From Siculibacillus sp. (lineage in GTDB: Bacteria > Pseudomonadota > Alphaproteobacteria > Rhizobiales > Ancalomicrobiaceae), in assembly GCA_030247555.1 (NCBI GenBank), contig JAOTSD010000006.1, positions 1 through 64,000 of the forward strand: DNA of 64,000 nucleotides, read 5' to 3'. The position numbers and the translations under genes are program-made. Below the pieces are notes generated by a model that searched no databases, was not told the DNA's origin, and saw only the letters and a program-made list of their open reading frames with translations. Shown here one piece after another: positions 52,116 through 60,679 of this stretch; the stretch's first letter is position 1, and the number at the start of each line of letters is the position of its first letter.

Positions 52116-52748
52116 TCAGCAGACTCCCTTGTACAACTGATAGCACTGGTAGAAGGAGCCCGCCTGACCCGTCATTCCGCCTCCCAGCGACTGCCAACGT
52201 TGGCGACACGTTTCTGCGTTCTGACGCGCGGCGGTACAGGAAGCACCGCCGCCCGCGGATCCGCCACCCGCTGCTCCGCCACCCGAATATCCGCCGCCAC
52301 CTTTGGCTCCGGCCACGGCGCCCGCGACCCCCAGTATTCCCGTCGCCAATCCCAACACATCGTCGAGGCCCGAAGAGGATCCACCGCCCGACGCCCGCCT
52401 GTCGCTCCCATCCGTGCCACCTCCATCGGAGATCGCCTGCACCCACGGCCGATTGCCTCTTTCACCGTCGTGATACAGAAAGCATTCGTAGCCGGCCGAT
52501 CGGCAATTGGAGAGAGATCGTTCGATGGCTACCGCGGTCGTGCTCGCCTCATGGGTCCAGAAGCATCTGGTTCCACCGTTCCGAAGACCTGAAACGATCG
52601 CCTTGGATCCCTTGAGAAAACGGTAGGTCTCGTTGTAGCTGTCGGTACAAGCTTTGTAAGCTCTGAGCTGCTGAGATTCAGCCCAGCACGACGTGGATAC
52701 GATGGTCGCGAGACAGAATGAAACGGAACGCATCACTGAACGACGCAT
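52116..52748 (-). CDS. Secreted glycine-rich protein with cysteine-bearing ends
   Basis: A 210-residue protein with a signal peptide (SVSFCLATIVSTSCWA). A cysteine-bearing N-domain (YKACTDSYNE, TRCFWTHE, NCRSAGYECFLYHDGE) is followed by a Ser/Gly linker and a possible hydrophobic helix (VLGLATGILGVAGAVAGA). A Gly-rich run and a short cysteine-rich tail (SCTAARQNAETC, QCYQLYKGVC) complete it. GGGGGGTG precedes ATG 52748. It is the first gene of a two-gene unit with the next secreted protein. Function unknown. Confidence 0.65.
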   Translation of the reverse strand: MRRSVMRSVSFCLATIVSTSCWAESQQLRAYKACTDSYNETYRFLKGSKAIVSGLRNGGTRCFWTHEASTTAVAIERSLSNCRSAGYECFLYHDGERGNRPWVQAISDGGGTDGSDRRASGGGSSSGLDDVLGLATGILGVAGAVAGAKGGGGYSGGGAAGGGSAGGGASCTAARQNAETCRQRWQSLGGGMTGQAGSFYQCYQLYKGVC

Positions 52749-53189
52749 AATACACCCCCCCGTACATCAAGCGCCTAAAAAATTCCAGAAATTTCATGGT
52801 ACTCTAACATGCCGCGACGAAATGTAAACCCTCGACCACCGTGTTCGCGCGTACCCTTCTTCTATTCGGAAATCGAGAACGACCGACCAGAACCTCGAGG
52901 GAGCGTCGACATCTGTGCCCGAAGAGAGCCGATGCCTCATCGAACCGCTCGGTCGATGGTGAGGGCCCGAGCAATTGTTCGATGTCGCGAGGATGACGGA
53001 GCATTTTATCGAGTTTCGACTCGATGGCACAACTTCCACAAGTCGATGCGATCGCGATTCCAACCGATGGACGGAGCGATCGGCGCCACCGAAACGGCCG
53101 ATGGGACCACACTCGAACGGTGGCCGGACGACACGCCCCCCAGGGTAGCTCCCGTGGTAACCCTTCGTTCACCCTGATCGGGGATCCTG
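52749..53189. other. Gene-poor, lower-GC region
   Basis: About 440 bases next to the secreted pair. Frames of about 120 codons exist on both strands but with arginine-rich, unbiased codon use and no ribosome site, so none is called. The lowest-GC part (52770-52805) contains TTCCAGAAATTTC and could hold the promoter of the secreted pair. No repeat or tRNA fragment was found. Confidence 0.45.
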
Positions 53190-53435
53190 ATGGCCGCGGC
53201 TCGCGCCGTCCGGGAAACGGGCATGATCGTCTTCGGCAACAACTACGGCTACGGCAACACCCGCGCCGCCGGCGAGTCCTACGGCTACGCCGCCAAGAAC
53301 CTGCTCGCCCTCACCCGCAACAACTCGGCCGGCATCCTCGATCAGGCGCTGACCAACCTCGCCGAGCAGTCCGCCCTCTTCGCCGAGAAGTCCTCGTCGA
53401 AGAGCTGGGGCAATTTCGTCGACATCTTCGTCTGA
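53190..53435 (+). CDS. Small Gly/Tyr/Asn-containing protein, unknown function
   Basis: An 81-residue frame with native-looking GC-rich codon use. It has a Tyr/Gly/Asn segment (NNYGYGNTRAAGESYGYAAK) and then an amphipathic part with LLALTRNNSAGILDQALTNL and an ending WGNFVDIFV. Start ATG 53190 has GGGGA upstream; ATG 53223 (MIVFGNN) is an alternative. No signal peptide or known motif. Probably a real orphan gene. Confidence 0.5.
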   Translation: MAAARAVRETGMIVFGNNYGYGNTRAAGESYGYAAKNLLALTRNNSAGILDQALTNLAEQSALFAEKSSSKSWGNFVDIFV

Positions 53436-53531
53436 GCCGGCGTTGCGTGGCGGGCGCCGCCGTGGCACGTCGCGAGGTGGACGCCCGCGCGAATTTCGGC
53501 GAGCATCGCCCGAGACCGACGGAGAACGCCG

Positions 53532-53846
53532 ATGATCCTCACTCTCGTCCGCTTCGCCCTGCCCGAACCGATCGACCTCGCCGAGGCGACGCGGCGTTTC
53601 GAGTCCTCGGCGCCGAAATACCTCGGACTGCCCGGACTGCTGCGCAAGGACTACGTGCTCTCCGAGGACGGCCGTTTCGCCGGCGGCGTCTATCTGTGGG
53701 AGAGCCGCGCCGCGGCGCAGGCGGTCTATTCCGGCGAGTGGCGCGCCCGAGTCGCCGCGCTCTATGGATCCGACCCGGAAGTGACCTTCTTCGAGAGCCC
53801 GGTCGGCGTCGACAATCTCACCGGAACGATCGACGCGGGGCGCTGA
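53532..53846 (+). CDS. YdhR-like putative monooxygenase
   Basis: A 104-residue dimeric alpha-beta barrel protein: VRFALPEPIDLAEATRRF, SAPKYLGLPGLLRKDYV and GGVYLWESRAAAQAVY match the YdhR family of antibiotic-biosynthesis-monooxygenase-like proteins. GGAG precedes ATG 53532. The function of such proteins is rarely known. It lies upstream of the rhodanese gene; a hairpin at the stop (GAACCGG..CCGGTTC) may separate them. Confidence 0.8.
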   Translation: MILTLVRFALPEPIDLAEATRRFESSAPKYLGLPGLLRKDYVLSEDGRFAGGVYLWESRAAAQAVYSGEWRARVAALYGSDPEVTFFESPVGVDNLTGTIDAGR

Positions 53847-53952
53847 ACCGGAGTTCCCGGCGCCGCCGGTTCTCCGACCGGGTTCGCCACCCCTTGACGA
53901 TCGTGGCACCGAACACGATTTTCTCGCGGTTGCGAAGGAGCGCCTCGGCGTC

Positions 53953-53970
53953 TATGAGGGGCGCCTCATA
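53953..53970. promoter_or_regulatory. Dyad upstream of rhodanese gene
   Basis: TATGAGG and CCTCATA flank GGCG, a perfect 7-bp inverted repeat 54 bases before the rhodanese ATG. It may be an operator; no known consensus was matched. Confidence 0.35.
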
Positions 53971-54023
53971 TTTCCGCTTCGGCGGCCGGGACGGGCGCAA
54001 CCGAGGCAGACGAGGAGACGAGA

Positions 54024-54365
54024 ATGTTCGGATTCATGTTCGGGAAGTCCGCGCCGATCAAGACCATCACCCCGCCCGACGTCCATCGCATGGCCAAGGA
54101 CGGTCAGGTGCTGCTGGTCGACGTACGCGAGGCTTATGAATTCGCTCAGGGTCACGTCCCCGGCGCCTACAACGCGCCGCTCTCCTCTCTCCACACCACC
54201 GCGACCGCCATCCCGCAGGACAAGCCGGTGGTGTTCTACTGCCTCGTCGGTTCGCGCTCGGCCCGCGCCGTCGACATCTGCCACAAGATGGGCCTGCCGC
54301 ACGACAGCCACATGGGCGGCGGCATCGGCGCCTGGCGCATGCACGGCCTGCCGATCGTCCTCTGA
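54024..54365 (+). CDS. Single-domain rhodanese
   Basis: A 113-residue sulfurtransferase with the active-site loop CLVGSRS (Cys73, the sulfur carrier) and the start motif VLLVDVREAYEFAQGHVPGAYN. Single-domain rhodaneses move sulfane sulfur from thiosulfate or persulfides, often as part of sulfide or thiosulfate handling. GAGGAG is close before ATG 54024. The EAL-GGDEF gene converges 20 bases beyond the stop. Confidence 0.93.
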   Translation: MFGFMFGKSAPIKTITPPDVHRMAKDGQVLLVDVREAYEFAQGHVPGAYNAPLSSLHTTATAIPQDKPVVFYCLVGSRSARAVDICHKMGLPHDSHMGGGIGAWRMHGLPIVL

Positions 54366-54385
54366 CGGGACCTCTCGTTTCCGCG

Positions 54386-56233
54386 TCAGAATTGCGGCTC
54401 GCAACCGACGAAGCTGCGAACCGCGAGTCCGGACGACGACTTCTTGGCCGCCGATTTCAGTTCTGCGATGTCCCCGGCGATATGATCGAGTTCCGCCGTC
54501 ACCGTGCCGACGGGAATCTGGAGGATCGAAGCGCTGCAACGCATCAGCCGATAGAAGCGGGCATTGCCGTCGCGGTCGATTCCTTCCAGACCGCCGCGAA
54601 CACGATCCGCCGGTGCGTAGAGCTCGGCGACCTCCCGGCGGAACTCGTCGAGCAGCAACGTCACTTCCCCGCTCACTTCGGCGATCGACTTCCCGACCAG
54701 CCCGGCGAAGAAGTCGTCGCCGCCGATGTGCCCGACGAAGGCGTCGCCGGCGCCGAACCGCCGGCGCAACAACTGTGCGAACAGCATGATCGCCTCGTCG
54801 CCCCGGCGGAAACCGTAGCGATCGTTGAAGGGCTTGAAGCCGTCGAAGTCGAAGTAGCAGAAGGTACGCATCCGAGCGCCGTCGAGCGCCGCATTGGAAA
54901 CGAAGTCGGCGATCGAAAGATTGCCCGGCAGTTCGGTCAGAGGGTTCTGATCCTGCGCCTTCTGGATCAACTTCGCGTTCGTGATCTCGAGCAGTGCCCC
55001 GGTGGTCAGTACCCCGAGATAGCGCAGACTCTCGGTGACGATGACGCCGTCGCTGCCGCGCGAATGGGCGAAGGTCTCGAGCAGCCGCTCGATGTCGGTG
55101 TCGACGTCGGCCATCGGACAGGACGTGACGAAGGACGCGAAGCCGCGCCCATAGATCTTGTTGCGCAGGAGATCGCGACCGTAGGGGTTGTAGATGTACT
55201 GCTTCAGGTCGCGTTCGTGCACGATGCCACGCGGACAGCCGGCGGCGTCGACGACCGGAAAGAAGCTTTCCTGCGGATGACGGCGGAACAGGTCGAACAC
55301 TTCTTCGAGCGTGCAGGTTTCCGCGATGGTCGGCAGATGCTTCAATTCGGCGCGTACCAGGAGGCCGTCGTTGCGAAGGTCACGACGACGCGACGCGCGC
55401 GCGCCGACGATCCCACCGTAGGAGCGCGCCAGCGTTTCCACCTCGGTCGTCGGTGCGGCGATGAACCAGCCTTGAAGGAGGTCGCACCCCGCCTCCCGCA
55501 CCGCATGATAGTCGGACGCCGTTTCCACGCCCTCCGCGACGACGCGCACTCCGAGGACGTGTGCGAGATCCGTCATCTTCGCGACGATCAACCGCTTGCG
55601 CGGGTTCTCCGCCATGCCCCGGATGAACGTCTTGTCGATCTTGAGGTAGTCGAGACCGTGATCGCACAGGAGGCGCAACTCCGAGACGCCGATGCCGAAA
55701 TCGTCGATCGCGACACGGATGCCGTGATGCTTCAAGCGCCGCAGGAACTCGGGGAAGGTCGGGTTCGACAGATGATCGTGCCGCTCGGAGAGTTCCACCA
55801 CCACCGCGGACGGAGCCAGACCGGAGCGACGCAACGCTTCGATCAGGTGATCGGCGACCTCCAGGCGCGGGTCGATCGCGCGGCCGTCGAGGTTGAGGAA
55901 GAGCTTTTCCCCTTGCGTCTCGACCAGGGTGAACCGCGCCATGGCACGCGATTGGAGCATCCGCTCGAGCGCCGAGATCCGGCCGCTCTCGGCCGCCAGA
56001 TCGAGCAACTCGGTGGGCGAGCGCAGTCCCAGCCGCTCGACGCCCCGCATCAGGGCTTCGTGACCGTGGACACGACCGGTCTCGACCTCCACGATCGGCT
56101 GGAGCGCGTGCTCGACCACGAGTTTCGCCAAGTTGACGATCTGGTCGCCGGCGATCACGGCCGCGCGGAACGGGCGGTCGCGATCGGGATCGGGATCGGG
56201 ATCGGTCATCTCCGCGTGCGAAGTCCGGGACAT
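54386..56233 (-). CDS. EAL-CBS-GGDEF cyclic-di-GMP protein
   Basis: A 615-residue cytoplasmic protein with domains in the order EAL (about 35-285), a CBS pair (about 300-435) and GGDEF (about 450-590). The EAL part keeps ExLxR (EALMR), LNLD, ELSE, DDFG, KIDK, EGVET and QGWF, so it should hydrolyse c-di-GMP. The GGDEF part has FDFDGFKPFNDRYGFRRGD and GGDDF with no RxxD inhibitory site, so cyclase activity is uncertain. CBS domains may sense nucleotides. Four GATCGG repeats near the N-terminus (56182-56205) encode Asp-Pro units. GAGAGGGG precedes ATG 56233. Confidence 0.94.
   Translation of the reverse strand: MSRTSHAEMTDPDPDPDRDRPFRAAVIAGDQIVNLAKLVVEHALQPIVEVETGRVHGHEALMRGVERLGLRSPTELLDLAAESGRISALERMLQSRAMARFTLVETQGEKLFLNLDGRAIDPRLEVADHLIEALRRSGLAPSAVVVELSERHDHLSNPTFPEFLRRLKHHGIRVAIDDFGIGVSELRLLCDHGLDYLKIDKTFIRGMAENPRKRLIVAKMTDLAHVLGVRVVAEGVETASDYHAVREAGCDLLQGWFIAAPTTEVETLARSYGGIVGARASRRRDLRNDGLLVRAELKHLPTIAETCTLEEVFDLFRRHPQESFFPVVDAAGCPRGIVHERDLKQYIYNPYGRDLLRNKIYGRGFASFVTSCPMADVDTDIERLLETFAHSRGSDGVIVTESLRYLGVLTTGALLEITNAKLIQKAQDQNPLTELPGNLSIADFVSNAALDGARMRTFCYFDFDGFKPFNDRYGFRRGDEAIMLFAQLLRRRFGAGDAFVGHIGGDDFFAGLVGKSIAEVSGEVTLLLDEFRREVAELYAPADRVRGGLEGIDRDGNARFYRLMRCSASILQIPVGTVTAELDHIAGDIAELKSAAKKSSSGLAVRSFVGCEPQF
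56182..56205. repeat. (GATCGG)x4 in-frame tandem repeat
   Basis: Four exact hexamers encode alternating Asp-Pro near the N-terminus of the EAL-GGDEF protein. Gain or loss of a unit changes length by two residues without shifting frame. Confidence 0.8.
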
Positions 56234-56505
56234 CTGTCGCCCCTCTCGGACGCGGCTCCGAAGAGCTCGCGGCTGCGCCGGTCTCGGACGCCTTCTCGAT
56301 CCGCATCATCCACGGGCGAGGTGAATTCGCGGTTTTCTGCCGCGCGACGAACATGACGGTCCGATGAAGTCGAACGACAGGATTGATGAAGCGTGAACGA
56401 TGAATCGATGCGCAGCGGCGTCGAATCGGCGCCCTCGGCTCGGCGGTGGCACAACCGGGCCCCGGCGGTTATGACTGCGACGAGCCGCCACCGCCGGGAT
56501 TCGCG

Positions 56506-58101
56506 ATGACCCGACCGCCCGCCCCTCTCCCGCACCCCTCGGCGACGCGCGCCGCCGTCACGGTGTTGGCGGTCGGCCTGCTCGCCCGCCTCGCCCTCGC
56601 CGCGCTCCTCGACCCCGGCGTCGACGAGGCCTATGCGATCGCGGTGTCGCGGCAAGTCCAGCTCTCCTTCTTCGACCACCCGCCGATGGCCTTCTGGTGG
56701 GTGGCCGCCGCCCGCGCCCTCGCCGCGCCCTGGCTCGGTGACCCGGTGCCGGCCTTCGTGCTGCGCCTGCCCTTCGTCCTCGCCTTCACCGCGACGAGCT
56801 GGCTGCTCTTCGACCTGACGCGCCGGCTGTGGGGGCCGCGCGCCGGCCTCTGGGCACTGGTGGCGCTGACCCTCGCCCCTTTCTTCTTCGCCTCGGCCGG
56901 CGCTTGGGTCGTCCCCGACGGACCCCTGGTCCTCTTCCTCGCCGCAACCGCCCGCTGCCTCGTCGAAATCCTGTTCTTCCGCCCCGAGGGCCTCACCGAA
57001 CGACGCCTCTGGCTCCTCGCCGGCCTCTGCCTCGGCCTCGCCGGCCTGTCGAAATACCACGCCGCACTCTTCGCCTTCGGCGCCTTCGCCTTCATCCTCG
57101 CCACGCCGCACCGCTTCCATCTCGCCCGCCCCGCACCCTGGCTCGCCGCGGCGGTGGCGGTGATCACGGTCTCGCCGGTGCTGATCTGGAACGCGAACAA
57201 CGGCTGGGTCTCCTTCCTCTTCCAGTCGTCGCGCGGCGGTGGCGGCAGGGGCGTCTCCTGGCCCGGGCTCGGCCGCGCCGTGATCGGGCAACTCGCCTAT
57301 CTCGCGCCGTGGACGCTGGTCGCGGCGGTGATCGCCACCGTCTCGCGGCTCAGGGTGGAGCGCAGCCTCGCCGGGCCCACCGCCTTCCTCGCCGCGCTGG
57401 CGCTGCCCTCTATCCTGATCTTCACCGCCGTCCCCCTGCGCGGTGGCGACGCCCTGCCCCACTGGCAGATGCCCGGCTGGCTCTTCCTGCTTCCGGTTCT
57501 CGGCAAGGCGATCGCCACCCTCGAAGCGAAGGCCGGCGCCCCCTCGCGCCTCGCCCACGGTTTCGCCGTCGCCACTTCCGCGCTCCTCGCCGCCGCGGCC
57601 GGAGCGGTTCTCTTCCTGCACTTCGCCCCGGCCTCGCTCGACCTACCGGCGAAGCTGCGGATCGAGGGCTTCCTGTCGGAGTCGCTGCGCTGGCGCGGCC
57701 TCGCCGACGGGCTCGTCGCCCGCGGCCTCCTGCCGAAGACCCCGCCTCCGCCGGGGACCGCGGCGAAGGATCGCCCCCTCGTCGTCGCCTTCCACTGGAT
57801 CGACGCCTCGCGCATCGCCGAGGAACTCGGCGATCGTGCCACCGTCGCCGTCTTCGGTCCCGACCCGCGCGGCTTCGCCTTCCTGTCCGATCCGGCCGAT
57901 TTCGTCGGCCGCGACGTCGTCGTCATCGGCCGCCCGAAGACCTACGACCGCGGCCACGGCGCGCTGCTGCCCTTCGTCGAGCGCCTCGACCTGCAGCAGC
58001 CGATCACCATCCGCCACGGCGAGGGCCGCCTGTTCGACGCCGAGGTCGCCATCGGTCGACGGCTGAAACGGCCCTATCCCCTGCCCTACCCGAAACGCTG
58101 A
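56506..58101 (+). CDS. ArnT/PMT-type GT39 glycosyltransferase, polytopic
   Basis: A 531-residue membrane glycosyltransferase with about ten hydrophobic segments. The first periplasmic loop has the conserved DPGVDEAYAIAVSRQ and FFDHPPMAFW, the pattern of undecaprenyl-phosphate sugar transferases (GT39, PMT_2). It should move a sugar from a lipid carrier to lipid A, a protein or another envelope molecule. ATG 56506 is chosen; the ribosome site is weak, and a GTG at 56446 is possible. sfsA follows 18 bases later. Confidence 0.88.
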   Translation: MTRPPAPLPHPSATRAAVTVLAVGLLARLALAALLDPGVDEAYAIAVSRQVQLSFFDHPPMAFWWVAAARALAAPWLGDPVPAFVLRLPFVLAFTATSWLLFDLTRRLWGPRAGLWALVALTLAPFFFASAGAWVVPDGPLVLFLAATARCLVEILFFRPEGLTERRLWLLAGLCLGLAGLSKYHAALFAFGAFAFILATPHRFHLARPAPWLAAAVAVITVSPVLIWNANNGWVSFLFQSSRGGGGRGVSWPGLGRAVIGQLAYLAPWTLVAAVIATVSRLRVERSLAGPTAFLAALALPSILIFTAVPLRGGDALPHWQMPGWLFLLPVLGKAIATLEAKAGAPSRLAHGFAVATSALLAAAAGAVLFLHFAPASLDLPAKLRIEGFLSESLRWRGLADGLVARGLLPKTPPPPGTAAKDRPLVVAFHWIDASRIAEELGDRATVAVFGPDPRGFAFLSDPADFVGRDVVVIGRPKTYDRGHGALLPFVERLDLQQPITIRHGEGRLFDAEVAIGRRLKRPYPLPYPKR

Positions 58102-58119
58102 TCCCGTCGAGGAGACGTC

Positions 58120-58818
58120 ATGAGGTTCTCGGCCCCGCTCGTCCCCGGCCGTCTGGTGAAGTGTCACAAGCGCTTCCTCGCCGAGGTGATCCTCGACGAC
58201 GGCGCGGAGATCACCGCCCACTGCGCCAATTCCGGCTCGATGCTCTCCCTCGCCCGCCCCGGCGCCAGGGTCTGGCTCCAGAAGTCCGTCGATCCGAAGC
58301 GCAAGCTCGCTTGGAGCTGGAAGCTCGAGGAGGTCGAAGGCGCACTGGTCTGCGTCGACACCGGCCACCCCAACGCCATCGTCGCCGAAGCGATCACCGC
58401 CGGGACGATCCCCTCGCTCGCCGGCTACGCCGGCCTTCGGCGCGAGGTGAAATACGGCAGGAACTCCCGCATCGACATCCTGCTCGAGGACGACGCACGA
58501 GGCCGTGCCTATGTCGAGGTCAAGAACGTCACCCTGATGCGCACCCCCGGCCTCGCCGAGTTCCCCGACGCGGTGACCGCCCGCGGCGCCAAGCACCTCG
58601 AGGAACTCGCCGACATGGTGGCGCAGGGCCACCGCGCGGTGATGGTCTATCTCGTCAACCGACCCGACTGCGACCGCTTCACGCTCGCCGCCGACATCGA
58701 CCCGACCTACGCGAAGGGCTTCGAGGCCGCCCGCGCCCGCGGCGTCGAGATCGAGGTCTGGGCGACCCGAGTGACGACCGAGGAGGTCGTGGTGGAGCGG
58801 CGGATCGCGGTGGGGTGA
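58120..58818 (+). CDS. sfsA: Sugar fermentation stimulation protein SfsA
   Basis: A 232-residue SfsA-family protein (DNA/RNA nuclease-fold): [55 protein letters not shown] and [13 protein letters not shown] are characteristic. The protein binds DNA in E. coli and has a PD-D/ExK nuclease-like core. GAGGAG precedes ATG 58120. In Hyphomicrobiales it normally stands next to map; here the Abi-like insert separates them. Confidence 0.95.
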   Translation: MRFSAPLVPGRLVKCHKRFLAEVILDDGAEITAHCANSGSMLSLARPGARVWLQKSVDPKRKLAWSWKLEEVEGALVCVDTGHPNAIVAEAITAGTIPSLAGYAGLRREVKYGRNSRIDILLEDDARGRAYVEVKNVTLMRTPGLAEFPDAVTARGAKHLEELADMVAQGHRAVMVYLVNRPDCDRFTLAADIDPTYAKGFEAARARGVEIEVWATRVTTEEVVVERRIAVG

Positions 58819-58834
58819 AGCGACCCACAGCCTC

Positions 58835-59500
58835 TCACTTCGGTCTCAAGGACAGCGCGAGCGGCACTTTCGAGACCGATGCGACCCAAGTACCGGTGTC
58901 GGCACAGACCCATCGAATCAGCTTCAGCGATTCTTGGTGCATCTTCATCGGCCGCTTGTCGAAGATCGCCCGATGGTGAGCGATCCTGTTTCTCCAGCGC
59001 CGAATGGATTCCACGAGGAGATAAGCGTCTTCGCGTGTCGTGGTCGGCGGTGCAGCCGCGAAACTGCAATGAACGCCGTGGGTCCACAGCAAACGCTCGA
59101 ACCGCTTGGTCAGAAGATGTTGCCAGAAACCGAAGGTCAGAGCAGAGACAACGTGGTGATGCGTGCAGGTCCCCCGATGCTGTGTCGTCTCGTCACGAAC
59201 CGCATCCGCGATCTCGCGTTGGTGCCGGCTGCTGAGCAGTCCGATGAGCGTCGGATTGCGAAACCATTCGTCTCCGAGTCGGTCGATCAGCCGATGATGT
59301 ATCGCATTCCTGCATACGATTTCTGCAAAGTGTAATGAGACGAAGAACGACTCACTCAGGGTACAATTCCATAGATATAGTTCAAAGGCCGCAACTACGT
59401 CGCCACCCGCAGCCGGTAAATAGCGCATCAGGCGCTCGTTCTGGACGGCGCTCTCCACGCTCGGCAATATGGAGGTGTCCGGTATTTTTATTAGTTGCAT
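58835..59500 (-). CDS. Abi-like HEPN-family protein
   Basis: A 221-residue protein of the Abi-like family: RYLPAAGGDVVAAFELYLWN, HFAEIVCRNAIHHRL, ALTFGFWQHLL and the HEPN RNase motif RNRIAHH (R170 to H175). Family members occur in abortive phage defence and toxin modules and are thought to cleave RNA. Codon use and GC are lower than in all neighbours. The ATG at 59500 has no strong ribosome site. No antitoxin-like partner is apparent beyond a short plus-strand frame at 59521. Transfer from elsewhere is likely. Confidence 0.75.
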   Translation of the reverse strand: MQLIKIPDTSILPSVESAVQNERLMRYLPAAGGDVVAAFELYLWNCTLSESFFVSLHFAEIVCRNAIHHRLIDRLGDEWFRNPTLIGLLSSRHQREIADAVRDETTQHRGTCTHHHVVSALTFGFWQHLLTKRFERLLWTHGVHCSFAAAPPTTTREDAYLLVESIRRWRNRIAHHRAIFDKRPMKMHQESLKLIRWVCADTGTWVASVSKVPLALSLRPK

Positions 59501-59797
59501 TTTAACCAGAGACGTACTACATGATCAACGTGAGCTGCGGAAAGGTTGTGCCTAGCACCCCTGCCGTGGACAAGATCGGAGGGCGGGTCCCAGTGGGACG
59601 CCGCCCTCAATCTTTTAAGCGAAGTGAATCCGATTGCAACCGGGAAGAGTGCTGGGATTTTCTTCGCTTCCGCCTACGGCGATATCTGGCATAACCCTCG
59701 AAAGGCGTTATCTAGAAGGTCGATGCCATCGGCGATTTCGGGAACGGTCGCAAGAGACGGCGTCGGCAGATGCTTCGCCAGGAGAACCGAACCCCAG
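59501..59797. other. Lower-GC region with an orphan terminator
   Basis: It separates the Abi-like gene from map. A strong plus-strand terminator lies at 59581-59616. A 57-residue frame from ATG 59521 crosses it and is doubtful. The segment 59620-59790 shows no gene and includes the map leader. Confidence 0.5.
59581..59616 (+). terminator. Intrinsic terminator without an assigned plus-strand gene
   Basis: Stem GGGCGG-GTCCC / GGGAC-G-CCGCCC (one bulged G) with loop AGT, followed by TCAATCTTTT. Very good by form. The nearest upstream plus-strand gene is sfsA, ending 763 bases before, with the whole minus-strand Abi-like gene between. Confidence 0.6.
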
Positions 59798-60625
59798 ATG
59801 GTCACCTACGTCGACGCCGCCACCGCGCCGCTCAAGAACACCGGCGTCATTCGTCTCTACGGAGCCGAGGCCTTCGAAGGCCTGCGCAAGGCCGGGCGCT
59901 TCGCCGCCGAATGTCTCGACGCCGTCGTCCCGCTCGCCCGCCCCGGCGTGACGACGCAGGAGATCGACGACTTCGTTCACGACTTCGCCCTGAAGGGCGG
60001 GGCGCTGCCGGCGACGTTGAACTATCGCGGCTACAACAAGAGCGTCTGCACCTCGATCAACCACGTCGTCTGCCACGGCATCCCCGACGACCGGCCGCTC
60101 AAGGACGGCGACATCGTCAACATCGACGTCACCTTCGTCGTCGACGGCTGGCACGGGGATTCCTCGCGCATGTATCTCGTCGGCGACGTCAAGCGCGCCG
60201 CCGCCCGCCTCGTCGACGTCACCTACGAGAGCCTCCTGCGCGGCATCGCTGAGGTGAGGCCCGGCAACACCACCGGCGACATCGGCCACGCCATCCAGAC
60301 CTACGTCGAATCGGAGCGCTGCTCGGTGGTCCGCGACTTCTGCGGCCACGGCATCGGGCTCCTGTTCCACGACACGCCCAACATCCTCCATTACGGCGAG
60401 CCGGGAACCGGAGTCGAGCTGCGCCCCGGCATGGTCTTCACCATCGAGCCGATGGTGAACCTCGGCCGCCCGGCGGTGAAGGTGCTCTCCGACGGCTGGA
60501 CCGCCGTGACCCGCGACCGCTCGCTCTCCGCCCAGTTCGAGCACATGGTCGGTGTCACCGAGACCGGATGCGAAGTCTTCACGCTGTCGCCGAAAGGGCT
60601 TCACAAGCCGCCCTATGCCATCTGA
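59798..60625 (+). CDS. map: Type I methionine aminopeptidase
   Basis: It removes the N-terminal methionine of new proteins, using two metal ions. The 275 residues show NYRGYNKSVCTSINHVVCHGIP, DIVNIDVTFVVDGWHGDSSRM, CGHGIGLLFHDTPNI and FTIEPMVNLG, covering the two aspartates, histidine and two glutamates. ATG 59798 (MVTYVDAAT) is chosen over a longer upstream frame that has low-GC, noise-like codons. It is followed by radC, a pair conserved in Hyphomicrobiales. Confidence 0.97.
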   Translation: MVTYVDAATAPLKNTGVIRLYGAEAFEGLRKAGRFAAECLDAVVPLARPGVTTQEIDDFVHDFALKGGALPATLNYRGYNKSVCTSINHVVCHGIPDDRPLKDGDIVNIDVTFVVDGWHGDSSRMYLVGDVKRAAARLVDVTYESLLRGIAEVRPGNTTGDIGHAIQTYVESERCSVVRDFCGHGIGLLFHDTPNILHYGEPGTGVELRPGMVFTIEPMVNLGRPAVKVLSDGWTAVTRDRSLSAQFEHMVGVTETGCEVFTLSPKGLHKPPYAI

Positions 60626-60679
60626 AGATGCGTCGGCGCGACCACGGGTGGAATCGTGGCGCGGGCCGAGGCGGACGCG

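Noticed and set aside
52804-53177. Overlapping frames of about 120 codons on both strands
   Set aside because: Neither has biased codon use, a ribosome site or a recognisable motif.
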